Below, piece by piece: positions 11,224-21,500 of a stretch of DNA of 64,000 bases; position 1 is the first letter of the stretch; the number at the start of each line of letters is the position of its first letter. The notes under the pieces are model-generated. The model ran no database searches and was not told the DNA's origin. It worked only from the letters and a program-made list of their open reading frames with translations. The stretch spans positions 1,240,001 to 1,304,000 of the forward strand of contig JAWNGF010000002.1 in assembly GCA_037039685.1 (NCBI GenBank), written 5' to 3'. A program made the position numbers and the translations under genes. This stretch comes from Ceratobasidium sp. AG-K (Eukaryota; Basidiomycota; Agaricomycetes; Cantharellales; Ceratobasidiaceae).

Positions 11224-12523
11224 AAGGACGCCAATGCCGCTTGCGTCATACCACAAGCCCCTTCGTTATAATCATACATATTCTCTAAAGTATAAGCGTT
11301 TGGTTTCATAATGTAAATCGTGATTGTGCTGTGGGTCCTCGGGCTGAACCTAAACTTTTCCCGAACCCGGTCTTTGAAAGTTTACTCTTATCTGCGACGA
11401 GAATAAACCTATTCTCAGGGCCTTACACGCTGGCTGCGTGAGTTGACAACGAGTGATGTATAGCAGGATAATTCTCGCGTTGCATCGCGATCGACTTGGT
11501 TACAGCGTTGTTTACAAGTTATCTAATGTACGAGTAGTTGGTTCCGTGCGGACTTTGGTGAGCGCCCCATTGGGTTGGACTTGAAGTTCGGCCATGTTTC
11601 TAGTCCGTAAGTGCTCAACCGTGACCATGCGATAACGTGCAACATGCTCTTAGTAACCTAGATATTACTCATAGCAAATGCGTGTGGGTTTAGTTTGATT
11701 AGAGGATACAAGTGAACGATTAAGAATGAAAGGGAAACGCATATATGCACTATTGAACCGGAGACGGCTATGATAAATCGCCTTCTCAGTCCACGCTCGT
11801 AATAAGGCATCTGACATGGATTAGATCCAGGAACCCCGCGGCTCAATCGTGGGTCGCTCTGACGCCTGAAACCCTGAGGTAGCTGAGCATTTCTTCCAGA
11901 CGGCGAAAAGTGCCAAGCCAAACAGCTGGGGTATCTAGTCGCTCCGAGTTGACACTAGTGACGTTATAGGGGAGAGGGGAGTTCACATGGGTTGACAGTA
12001 TACAAATAGCGCTCTTTAGCCCCTTACTGGGGCTAATTGGGGCTGTAAACGTTCAGGCTGAATGGGGGAGTATCTAAGCGCTTACTTCACGTGGATGTTG
12101 ATCAAATAAACATATTGGCATGTGGGAAATGTCTATCAGTGCTTCCCGAATTCCCCACTTCACCGAGGTAAACGTAGAATCATGGACCACCGAGCGACTG
12201 CTCGCTCGCCTAGGAAATATACGTAAGTGCCTCTCGCTTAGTTTCCATACCTGGGAATACGGCAGAATTATACCTACCTAAGACACCAGCGCGAACGAAA
12301 CATGGATAGTGGCCACCGGGCCGGAAGGTGGATTTGCCACTGCCAAGAGTTCACAGTCTGCCGAATTCGTCGCAACCCCGGTGTTCCTTGTGCCTACCAT
12401 CAGCAACCTTCGCCCGATAGGTCAACAATCATATTTCATCTACGGTTTTCATTTCACCGTCTTCGCTCATAAAGTCTCACACCGTTACTACGGCACTTTT
12501 CTATCCTCCTTCAACCCTCCCCT
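11224..12523. other. Intergenic region upstream of the secreted lactonase-like gene
   Basis: 1.3 kb with no gene I can support. It contains a 7-bp hairpin at 12017-12035 and, just before the downstream ATG, a pyrimidine-rich stretch (about 12496-12523) typical of fungal start regions. A short ATG frame at 12182 ends at a possible donor, but no downstream exon is convincing. Confidence 0.5.
12017..12035. repeat. Short hairpin TAGCCCC-TTACT-GGGGCTA
   Basis: Seven-base-pair perfect stem with a 5-nt loop, followed by AATTGGGGCTG. A similar AATTGGGGCT string occurs near position 45, beside the hairpin at 56-85. The two could be fragments of one repeat family. Confidence 0.6.
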
Positions 12524-13891
12524 ATGGCTCGAAGAATTATCGTAGCTCTTTCTTTAGCGTCTTCGGCCGCAGCGACTTTTTGGCCGTTTAGTGACCAGCA
12601 GCTCTGGTTTACCTCCAATACTGGTGCCTTTTCAACCTTTACTTTTGATGGGTCAACTTTGACCAACATTTCCACAACGTTTGATGCTGGGTATCAGCCT
12701 GGGTGGGTTGACAAGCATCCTTACCTCCGTGTTTTGTATACCCCAGCTCGCGGCCAGCCAGAGGGTGGGGTGAATGCGTGGTCCTTTGACAACGACGGCA
12801 AGGTTTCCAAGATCGCTTCTGGCCACACTAACGGTAACTCGGCCGTGCACTGCGAAATCTCGGGAGATGGCAAGACACTTGCTGTACCAAACATGTGAGT
12901 AGACTAATGTCTATTGAAACGGAGCCTTATCTCATGAGACCAGTAATGGCGCCAACCTCGCTGTGTTTGCGGTTCAGTCAAACGGTACATTCAGCAGTGA
13001 CCCCACGGCCATGTTCACTTTCCCGTTCCATGGAGTCGGCCCCAACGTCAAAGAGCAGTCTGCCTCTCGCCCTCACCAAGCGCGCTTTGATGGGTTCTCC
13101 CGTTTCATGTACGTTCCGAACCTTGGAACGGACCGTCTGCATGTCTTCCGTCACAAGGGGGCAGGTCAACTTGAGCAGCTCGGCGATGTTGTACTCCCTA
13201 CAGGCTCTGGGCCACGGTAAGTCAACCAACGCACCCGAAGGACATGGGGTTAAGATAGGATCTGTAGGCACTTGACATTCTGGCCTCCCATTGGACCTTC
13301 TTTCTACATCTATCTCTTGAATCAGTTGTCCAACACCATCATGGTGTTTGATATCTCGACCGACGCCAAAGGTGCAGCGCCTAAGCTGATCCAGACCATC
13401 TCTACGCGTGGTGCTGGACTTCCTCCTTCGGCTCCTACGATTGATATCAATGCCGCCGAAGTTGTTGTCACCCCCGATGGTAAGTCGCCCTTGAGACCTA
13501 GTGCGGTCGCCTAGCTAAGTGTCTCTACTAGCTCGTTTCTTGATCGCGTCCAACCGTAATGATACATCCCGCTCCGACGACACCCTCGCCTCATTTGCCA
13601 TCAATCCCTTTTCGCAGTCGGGCCATTTAACTTTCCAGAGCTTGACAGGCACAGGTAAATACTTTTCCCGATGTCTATGAGTTCCCGCAAGGCTGAAACT
13701 TGTGCATTGAAGGTGGCAAGAACCCACGAGACCACGCTATTGACCCGACCGGGCGGTATATCGCAGTTACTAATCAGGACACCGGGATTAATATTATCGA
13801 GCGCAACGTCTGGACAGGCGAATTCAAGGGCGTCGTAGCGAGCTACACTACTAAGTCACCAACCTCAGTGTTGTGGCGTCCATTGATCTAA
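12524..13891 (+). CDS. Secreted lactonase-fold (6-phosphogluconolactonase-like) protein
   Basis: Predicted extracellular seven-bladed beta-propeller of the Lactonase (Pgl/YbhE, carboxy-cis,cis-muconate cyclase-like) family. The ATG at 12524 encodes MARRIIVALSLASSAAATFW, a clear signal peptide. Blade-like repeats follow: GWVDKHPYLRVLYTPARG, HCEISGDGKTLAVPN, RFMYVPNLGTDRLHVFR, FYIYLLNQLSNTIMVFD, ARFLIASNRND and DPTGRYIAVTNQDTG. The protein ends SPTSVLWRPLI and stops at 13889-13891. Introns are visible near 12895-12945, 13217-13268, 13482-13531 and 13655-13710. Exact substrate unknown; the secreted form argues against the cytosolic pentose-phosphate role. Convergent with the monooxygenase, 157 nt away. 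Confidence 0.85.
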
Positions 13892-14048
13892 AACCGTTTG
13901 TTGAGAATAAATTATTACAAGAGTGTTCTCGGTACAATAACTACACATTCCTTTGCATGTATGCGTCACTCGTTCCGTAGCTAATGTGATCTTATATCTT
14001 CTCCAAAATGTTTCGTGAGACCCAGAGGAAACTCTACAAAGGCGTGGA

Positions 14049-15440
14049 TCACAGTCCCTCCAAATTGATAGCCTCTTCATCGGGATCATACCCCCACCCC
14101 TGTATATCGTACACCCCGAGCCACCCGAACCAGTTGATCAATGGGAACATAGCCCACATCCCCCACTCGCGTGCTTTCCCAACCAACCACCCTGAATCTT
14201 TCCTCGCTCTCCCTTGGCCCTCGGCGTGCTGAACGAAATGGTGGACCCTCGCAACACGCTTGGCTTGGTATTCCCTCGCCCACAACTCGCCACTCAGCCC
14301 GACTTTGTTTCGCATACTCTTGCCTCTTTTGGCAAGATTGGCTACTTCTCGTCCCCGCTGCTCGAGCGCTGCTATGACCCGAGCGACCATGATAGAATCT
14401 TCAACCCCCATCCCTACGCCTTGTGCTGCATGCGGAGGCATGGCGTGCGCGGCGTCGCCCACGAGAACGATCCGTCCCTTGGAGCTGTACCATTTCTCGG
14501 GGAGAGGTGCAAGACGAAAGACGGGCCAGTAGTATATACGTTCGGTCGCTCGGATAAGGTCTGGAATTGGCGCAGGATGATTCCCGTACGTCTGCAATAG
14601 CGATTCTCGGACAGACGCAGGGTCAGGCTCGGGCTCGTCTGCGGGGGGTGGGACGCGTGGTGTACGGGAAGAGAACCAATGAACATGAGAACGCGAAGCA
14701 GTCGCGTAGGAAATGGCAAAGAGGCCTTCGTGGGGAGAGATGGTGCGTATACTTTGGTGGTGTGAGAGGGGTTCAAGAACGGACGCTGGGACTGCAGAAG
14801 AGGGAACGACGCCGTAGATGGTGGTAACTCCGGAGTACACCGCGCGTGACGCTTGGGAATCGGATTCAGGCGAAAGTTGTCTTCGAGTGAACGAGTGGAT
14901 CCCATCCGCCCCGATGAGAAGGTCCCCGTTTGCCACCTCGCCGTCTTCGAAATGAACGCTCACCCCGTCTTCTCCTTCTTCGACCTTTTCAGCTCGTTTT
15001 CCGTAGACGATCTTCAGCCTCCCTTCTTTTTCGTACTTTTCCATAGCGCGCAGTAAGCCTTGCAACAAGTCTGAACGCAAGACACGCATGCCAATCGACC
15101 CGCGCGCATACGGGTCACTAGGCCCGCCATACTGAAAAACGCCTATCTTCGCCCCGCTTTGGTTCTGAAACAACACAGTCGGCGTAGCACCAGCAAATCT
15201 CAGCGGCAAGACGCCTAGTCTGTCGAGCATGCGATGTGCGTTTGGCGAGATATTGAGCCCGCCTCCGATAGTAGTGGGTTCGGGTCTGAGTTCATAGATG
15301 GTTACAGTCGGAGCAGTAACGCGTTGAAGAATCGCCAAGGCTGCGAGGGGACCGCATATTCCAAGACCGAGAACTAGAACGTGCTTGACGGGCGCGTCGA
15401 GAGCGGCGTCGGTGGGAAGCGGTTGTATACCAGTAGACAT
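14049..15440 (-). CDS. FAD-dependent monooxygenase (salicylate hydroxylase-like)
   Basis: Class A flavoprotein monooxygenase that would use NAD(P)H and O2 to hydroxylate an aromatic substrate. It is 463 residues in a single uninterrupted exon, which is unusual in this intron-rich window. Motifs are the dinucleotide-binding GLGICG with the Glu ending strand 2 (VTIYELRP), the RSDLLQGLLRAME segment, the GADGIHS (DG) motif, and the C-terminal GDAAHAMPPHAAQGVGMGVED FAD/ribityl motif. Length and motif order match salicylate hydroxylase/zeaxanthin-epoxidase-like proteins. No signal peptide. A detoxification or aromatic catabolism role is inferred; the substrate is unknown. Confidence 0.9.
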   Translation of the reverse strand: MSTGIQPLPTDAALDAPVKHVLVLGLGICGPLAALAILQRVTAPTVTIYELRPEPTTIGGGLNISPNAHRMLDRLGVLPLRFAGATPTVLFQNQSGAKIGVFQYGGPSDPYARGSIGMRVLRSDLLQGLLRAMEKYEKEGRLKIVYGKRAEKVEEGEDGVSVHFEDGEVANGDLLIGADGIHSFTRRQLSPESDSQASRAVYSGVTTIYGVVPSSAVPASVLEPLSHHQSIRTISPHEGLFAISYATASRSHVHWFSSRTPRVPPPADEPEPDPASVRESLLQTYGNHPAPIPDLIRATERIYYWPVFRLAPLPEKWYSSKGRIVLVGDAAHAMPPHAAQGVGMGVEDSIMVARVIAALEQRGREVANLAKRGKSMRNKVGLSGELWAREYQAKRVARVHHFVQHAEGQGRARKDSGWLVGKAREWGMWAMFPLINWFGWLGVYDIQGWGYDPDEEAINLEGL

Positions 15441-16517
15441 TATAGGGGCGACGCGGCTCGACTAGGAGTGTTTTGTAGCCTTGGCAGAGTAGTGAAAAGT
15501 TCAAAAATAAGTACACGTATTGTTTTGCTTGGCGGGTATCGTGGTTTATATAAAGCTCGTCTAGCGCGGTCAGAGGTGTGCAGGGTCAGATAACCCGATA
15601 TCTCGCGGTCCAATCGTTCGATCCTCGCTCTCTCAGTGACGCCATCAAGGTAAATGCTTAAATTGAAGTAGGGTGCAGAATAATATCGCAATAATATATA
15701 ACAAACTGAATCATACAAATTGTGATGCGACAAGCAAAGTAAGTGAAAAAGCACCATCAAGGCACGCAACAATCTTGGTTCGGGGCCTGTGTCCCTTCGA
15801 ATGTCCTGATAATGTATTTGGTGGGTAAAGCAAAGAGGCAAGTGCACCCAGGTTTCGCTATAAAATGGTTGAAACAGGATACCCAAGTCCCACGTGACAC
15901 AGCTTGGGACAATAAGTGGCTATTGCCCTCGATCCGATGCTCGCGATCCTGGACAAGATCTCGGACATCGATGTCACCCAGCAATTCCAGGTCCAAGTAT
16001 TAGCGAATACAACGAAATGACGCATCACACAGTAAGTTTGACCGTGTGTCCGGGCTGAATCAATGCTTATATTGTGTCTTTGTTGCCGTCGGTTCATCCC
16101 GCCGGCTCCGGTCCCACTACTCAGTGGTAGATACGTGCTCAAATTATCGAGATGCAAACGCGTGCCAGTTACAGAAGTGTGTGCTTTGTTTTGGTACGAC
16201 GAATTCAACTATCGTAGACTAACGAGCTTCCTTACGACCGCAGCGACCGATATGCGATTTCAGATCATGTCTATTCAACGCCACTTTTCCCCGAAGCTTA
16301 AGCCCAACCGACCATGGTAAAGTACAGAACCATGGTGGACGCATACACGATTCCTCGAATCAACTCGAGGTCGGTTCCGAAGTACTTGTGCCGGAGCTAA
16401 TGTCAGCCCCCGCCTTCTAGCACGTCAGTCCATCGAGTTGTCAAAGACTGACATCGCAGTCCCCTGAGCAGAAGCTCGACCCAACGGCAGCAACATCATC
16501 CGCCAACGAAGCATAAT
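15441..16517. other. Intergenic region with possible decayed coding fragments
   Basis: No intact gene. A plus-strand stretch near 15928-16018 reads DPMLAILDKISDIDVTQQFQ followed by a stop, and another open frame at 16063-16320 has no recognisable domain. Together they may be relics of an old gene or chance frames. The part next to 15440 is the promoter of the minus-strand monooxygenase. Confidence 0.4.
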
Positions 16518-16712
16518 TCATTCATTGATCAAACTTGTCCCAGTCACAACAACGATGAATAAAAAGCTACACACCAAACCCAAACCAATAACGAAATAAA
16601 GAGTCTCGCTACACGATAAATCCCAGTACAAAGGAAACACTCGAGCCAAATATGGAAGCATGAAACGTTCAAAGGAGCTTGCGGTGAAACATGCGGCATA
16701 AAGGGGTTGCAT
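16518..16712 (-). CDS. Possible 64-residue tail-anchored membrane peptide
   Basis: An ATG-started frame downstream of the phosphodiesterase on the same strand. The C-terminal third is strongly hydrophobic (LYFVIGLGLVCSFLFIVVVT), like a single membrane anchor, followed by TSLINE. It may be a real small gene, or chance within the 3' UTR of the gene upstream. I recognise no family. Confidence 0.22.
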   Translation of the reverse strand: MQPLYAACFTASSFERFMLPYLARVFPLYWDLSCSETLYFVIGLGLVCSFLFIVVVTGTSLINE

Positions 16713-16914
16713 GGGTTAGAGCACTGGTGGCAAATCTTTGTCAGTACTCTGTTTGTTCACTTGCTTCTGACTCTCGGCTGTCACTCCCCCGTTCCGTGAC
16801 GTGCGCCATTTATTGTGGGCGGGTATAAAGCAGTGGAATGCGCGGTGGGTGGATCCTCTCTGGATCCCCCCTTGCCGCCCGTCGTCCCATCACTCTAGCG
16901 CTTGCATCCGACTG

Positions 16915-18386
16915 TCATTCGTCCAAAAGAGGAAACGACTTACCATATTCGTCGCCTTGATGTGCAGCTACATACTCGACGCCCAGCTCGTCTGGGCCCA
17001 ACTCGGCGTTTCCTTGAACGCCGTACTTCAATTGTCGGGAGATAAAGTCCGCGATTGATGGTGCGCCTGCGAGGTCGAATCCTGGCGCGGGGTCTTTACA
17101 GTGTATGACGATCACTCGCAGACCTGTCAGGGCACCATGTAGCGGGTCGCTCGACTGGAGGGTACTCGACTGACTCGAGTCGGGTGTGGGGGGCGTGAGG
17201 TCCGACGAGGCCTTGCGTTTCGACCCTTTCCCGACGCGGAACAACGCCGAATGGACGAGTCTAGACCGACGAGACCGACGGGGCTCGCTCGGCCTTGGCT
17301 CATTCGACTGGGGAACAACCTCTTTCAATACCCGTCCGTCCTTTTCCCGAATCCTCACAACCTCTTGCGCTAGTGCACGCATTTCTCGCCTCAGCCCCTC
17401 GACCGAAAGATGGCCGAATAGTTGCGCCTCGGCTCGTCCGGCGGGGTAGGAACATTCGATGAGGAGAGTGTGAAGTCGTTTGGATGTGAATAGGTGTGCT
17501 GCGTGTTGCCAGATGGGACGAAGGAGGGGCCGTGCGTCTGAGGGGGACAAAGGATCAGCCTCGACGTCGCCGAAAAAGAGAAACTCGTGTCTCGAGTGGG
17601 CGTGTCGGATAAAAAAGGCGGATGATTTGTAGACGTCTGGTGAGTCGCTTGGATGGGCGTGGTCTGCTGACTGTATGTGGTCTGGTGATTGTGTGGGTGC
17701 CTTTGTTGATGGGAGGCTGGAGCTGCATCCGTGCGAGACGGGGACGACTCGCACGAGGACGTCGTCCATGCCTAGTCCTACGGGTGTATACTCGTCGTCC
17801 CTGTCTCCGGTGGTTTCGGTGGGTGTGGACGGGACGACTGGGAGTGCGCGGAGGATACCGCCGGACGAGTTGGCGGTGCTGGATTTGGAGTCCCAGTCGA
17901 CGATACCCGGCCAACACCGTCCCGGCCGCCAGATGCATTGGTGGAGGTCTTCGAGCACTCCGCGGGCGCCGAGGACGTACTTGGTAGGGCCGGGGAGAGA
18001 GCCGGAGGAGATAACGAGCGAGGCTGCGTGGTCGAGGTGGGCGTGCGTGAGGAGGTAGGCAGAGAGGTGCGAGTAGACAGTGTGGGCCTTGTCCATAGCC
18101 GACATGGACTGGGAAGAAAAGAGCGAGGAGAATAGGCGGGGGTGGGTGGTGCCTAGCAATCGCTTGAGTGCGCCGTATCCAGAGCCGGCTTCAAGCCCGA
18201 GCACGCCTGCAGACCACGGCTTGTCTTTGGGTTTGAAGAGGTAGCTACGGGGGGTTAGATAAAGTAGTTAGCAGGGCGTGGATCTTACCCGGAGAGATTC
18301 GTCTCGTCGTGTCCCCCGCCGCAGCCAACAACGACCAGGTCAAAGTCGCCCGTGTCCATACGCCGTTTCTTGCGAGAGTGTGCCAT
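16915..18386 (-). CDS. Class II cAMP phosphodiesterase (low-affinity, Pde1-type)
   Basis: Hydrolyses cAMP (and cGMP) to 5'-nucleotide and so damps PKA signalling. The ATG at 18386 begins MAHSRKKRRMDTGDFDLVVV, followed by GCGGGHDETNLSG at the first exon end. One clear intron (about 18254-18288) joins to YLFKPKDKPW. The metallo-beta-lactamase-like signature THAHLDHAAS, the class II HxHLDH motif, is near 18045. Ser/Pro-rich insertions lie in the middle and before the C-terminal block LRVIVIHCKDP...VEYVAAHQGDEYG. GGTAAGT right after EYG is a plausible donor, so the annotated end (KSFPLLDE, stop at 16915) may be replaced by a small extra exon. Divergent from NOT1. Confidence 0.9.
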
Positions 18387-18561
18387 TCTGGAGTAATTAG
18401 GCTGAATATAAGTGCTGTTTTTGGCGAGTCAGGCAGAGGGCTTGCAATGCAAACAAGGAGTGAGCGAGCCAGTCGCAAGAAAGGATGAGTGAGTGGAAGA
18501 AGTCAACACGGGAAGCGCCGGGCGGCAGTGCAGCCCTCGCAAGCGTCGACCATCAGCCAGG
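18387..18561. promoter_or_regulatory. Bidirectional promoter of PDE1 and NOT1
   Basis: Only 175 nt separate the two divergent ATGs (18386 minus, 18562 plus). No other transcription unit fits between them, so control elements must be shared or overlapping. An upstream ATG at 18485 opens a different frame and could act as a short upstream ORF for NOT1. Confidence 0.5.
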
Positions 18562-21500
18562 ATGAACGAAGGGCGGGAGCGGCCGACCGAGAGTCTGCTG
18601 AATATTGTGCGCGCACAGATATCCTTTCTTCTTTCCAGCCTCAGTGAAGAGAACTTTGACCGCTTCCAAGCTGAAATCCGATCGGTAAGTGCAGTGCATT
18701 TGTGGTGCGAATCTAACTTTTTTTTCGCAGTTGTGCGACCAGAATGGCCCCGAGTCGTATGTGGGGCTGTTGCGACGTCTGATTGGGACGTGTTATGCGC
18801 GTATGGGCAGTGGGGATGGGGGTGTGGTGCAGCGGTTGCTTGTACAGGAGATCCAGCGCATGGCCCGGGATCCGTTTCTGGCCGACAGACTGAAGGATGC
18901 GCTGGAGCGCGGAGACGGCGAAGTATTCCGGACACTGGATCTGCAGCGACTATTGGACCGCGTGGCACTGCGTCCGCTCGAGCGACTGGTGCTCGCCTCG
19001 GTGTTTGTCACTAGCCCACGCCCGACTTTGCCTCGGCTGCAGCACAGATCATCCACACTGAGCTCGAGAATGCGGTGCTGGCCCTCGTCGCCCGTCCGTC
19101 GTTTGACAATGTAGACATGAGCCTCAGCCAGGCCGCCAAGCTGCTTTCGAATCTGCTCAGTGACCCACCGCCCGAAGCGCCGGTCCTCGATCCCAACGAG
19201 CGCATCGCGTTGCTCACCGCTGCCCAGGCCAAGTACGGTCCGGATCTTGCCCCCGTCTTGCGCACCGTGTTTCCGACGCTGTCTCTCCCCCCTGGCACGT
19301 CCCTCGTCCAGACCCTCATTCAGCTTGGGGCGGATATCACCTCGGATCACGAGACCGTTCGCGCCCTGCTCGCCCGATTCGGCATCACCGACCAGACCCC
19401 GCCGCGCGACAACCAGGTCGTCGAGATTGTGTCTGCCCTGGCGAGGTACGCAGCCGAAGGAAAAACTCTCTGCGATGTGGGTGCACTCGTACGCGCCCTC
19501 TCGAGCTTCGTGAGTACTTCCACAGCGGTTACTTCTCATCTAATCTACGTGTAGCCCGTGCCTATCCACTGGGCCACCGCCGTCCTCGCGTTCGACCGGC
19601 TCGAGCGCCCAGGCGTCGACACGGCCACCCTCAAGCTCCTCATCGCCATTCTCCTCAACTCGCCTCGCGACGTTCCCGACGTTCCCCATGCAGTCACCGG
19701 GTTCTGGGCACCCTGGTCTAACCAGCTCTGGCAACTCCGCCTCCTCGATGCTTTGCTCTCCCTCCCCAACGACACGTTCAACTTTGTTTCCCTCCCTGGC
19801 CGGCGCATCGTCACTGTCGACGACGTGGCGGGTGCGAGTCCGACTATCAAGGCCCTCGCGGCGAATGTGCAGAGTCATACGTGGAACGAGCTCATGTTGA
19901 TCGAGACTCTGACTAGGCTCGGGGACGAGGGTACCCCGGAAGTCCAGGCCTATGTTCGTGAGATGATGGACAAGGCTGTCAAGATTAGTGCTGAGCTCGT
20001 CTATATGGGTCTGCTCCAAGTTTCAGTGAGTCAATTGTTTATTCGTGTGATGGAGCTCATACGCTTCTAGAAACCCTGGAACCGGACCCAGCAAGAGTAC
20101 TCGTCCAAACTGCTCACGATGTTCTTGAACGGCCACCCGAACCACCAGTTGGTGTTTATGCGCATCTGGCAAATCGAGCCGACCTACCTGACCAAGGCGT
20201 TTGGCGAGTATTACGCGGACAATGCGTTGAATATCACGCGCATACTGGACGTCGCACAGGACCTCAAGGTGCGTTGCTTTCAAATTATCGAAACCCTAGC
20301 TAATATATTACAGATACTCGACTCGCTCCTCGACGTCCGTCCGTTCGACTTTGCCCTCGATGTGGCTGCACTTGCTTCCCGCCGCGAGTATCTCAATCTC
20401 GACAAGTGGCTCGCGGATAATGTCGCTGCCCACGGGGCCGAGTTTATGCATGCTGTGATTGCGTTTTTAGAGTCCAAGGTCAAGGGCGAGATTGCGCGCA
20501 ATGCGAGCGGGAGCGACCAGCCACCCGAGAGTCGGACGATGCCTCTGAATCCCCAAACGATTGCCATTTTTATTCGAGTCTTGAAGAACAGGTGGGTCAT
20601 TTGTCCTAGCAACGACTGCGACTAATCTGTTGGTAGTGGAACCGCACTTTCGCCCGAAGACGCAGAGTATTTTATCGAAATCCGGAACCAGTGCCTCCAG
20701 CTCCACCCGCGCTTGATGAACCTTACGCCCGGGAGCGACGCCGAGCCCGGCGTAGCCGTTGTCTCGTTTTCTCCCGAAGTCGAGCAAGAAGTCGAGAATA
20801 TCTACAAGGAAATGTACGAGGACAAGATCAGCATCGACCAAATGGTCTCGCTCCTCCAGCGCTCCAAGAATTCGTCCAATCCGCGCGACTTGGAGGTATT
20901 TGCCTGCACTCTGCACACCCTATTCGACGAGTACCGGTTCTTTGCGCGCTACTATCCCGCTCGCGAGTTGCAGATTACCGGGTACTTGTTTGGGTCGCTC
21001 ATCAAGTACCAGCTGGTCGACTATATCCCGCTCGGAATCGCCATTCGATACGTCCTCGACGCCGTACGCGCGCCACCCGATTCGAACATGTTCACCTTTG
21101 GCGTCAACGCCCTGACCCAATTCAAAGGCCGCCTCTGGGAATGGAAACCCCTCTGCCACGCCCTCCTCGGAATCCCGCACCTCGCCGAAGTCCGCCCCGA
21201 TCTCGTCGAAGCCGCGCGTCGGGGCCTCACCGCCGAAGGTCCCGAACCTGAAGAAGAGGAAAAGCAAGAGCAAAACGAGGTCGTGGCGTTTATGGCCATC
21301 CGACCCGACGTTTTGCCCGACGACACGGTGGTCGAGCCAGCCGAGGACGTGTCGGACAAGATCATGTTCATCGTGAATAACCTCGCGCCGAGTAATTTCG
21401 AGGACAAGCTCGAGGAGATGAGGGCCAAGTTTCGGGTCGAGTATTCGAGGTGGTTTGCAAAGTACCTTGTTGAGCAGCGTGTCAGTCTCGAGGCGAACAA

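Noticed and set aside
15743..16320. Possible gene fragments (DPMLAILDKISDIDV and nearby frame)
   Set aside because: Faint resemblance to a helical domain only; stops interrupt it and no start or splice sites join the pieces.
17555..18135. Several Arg-rich plus- and minus-strand open frames
   Set aside because: They are other-frame reads of the GC-rich phosphodiesterase exon, whose own frame carries the THAHLDH motif.
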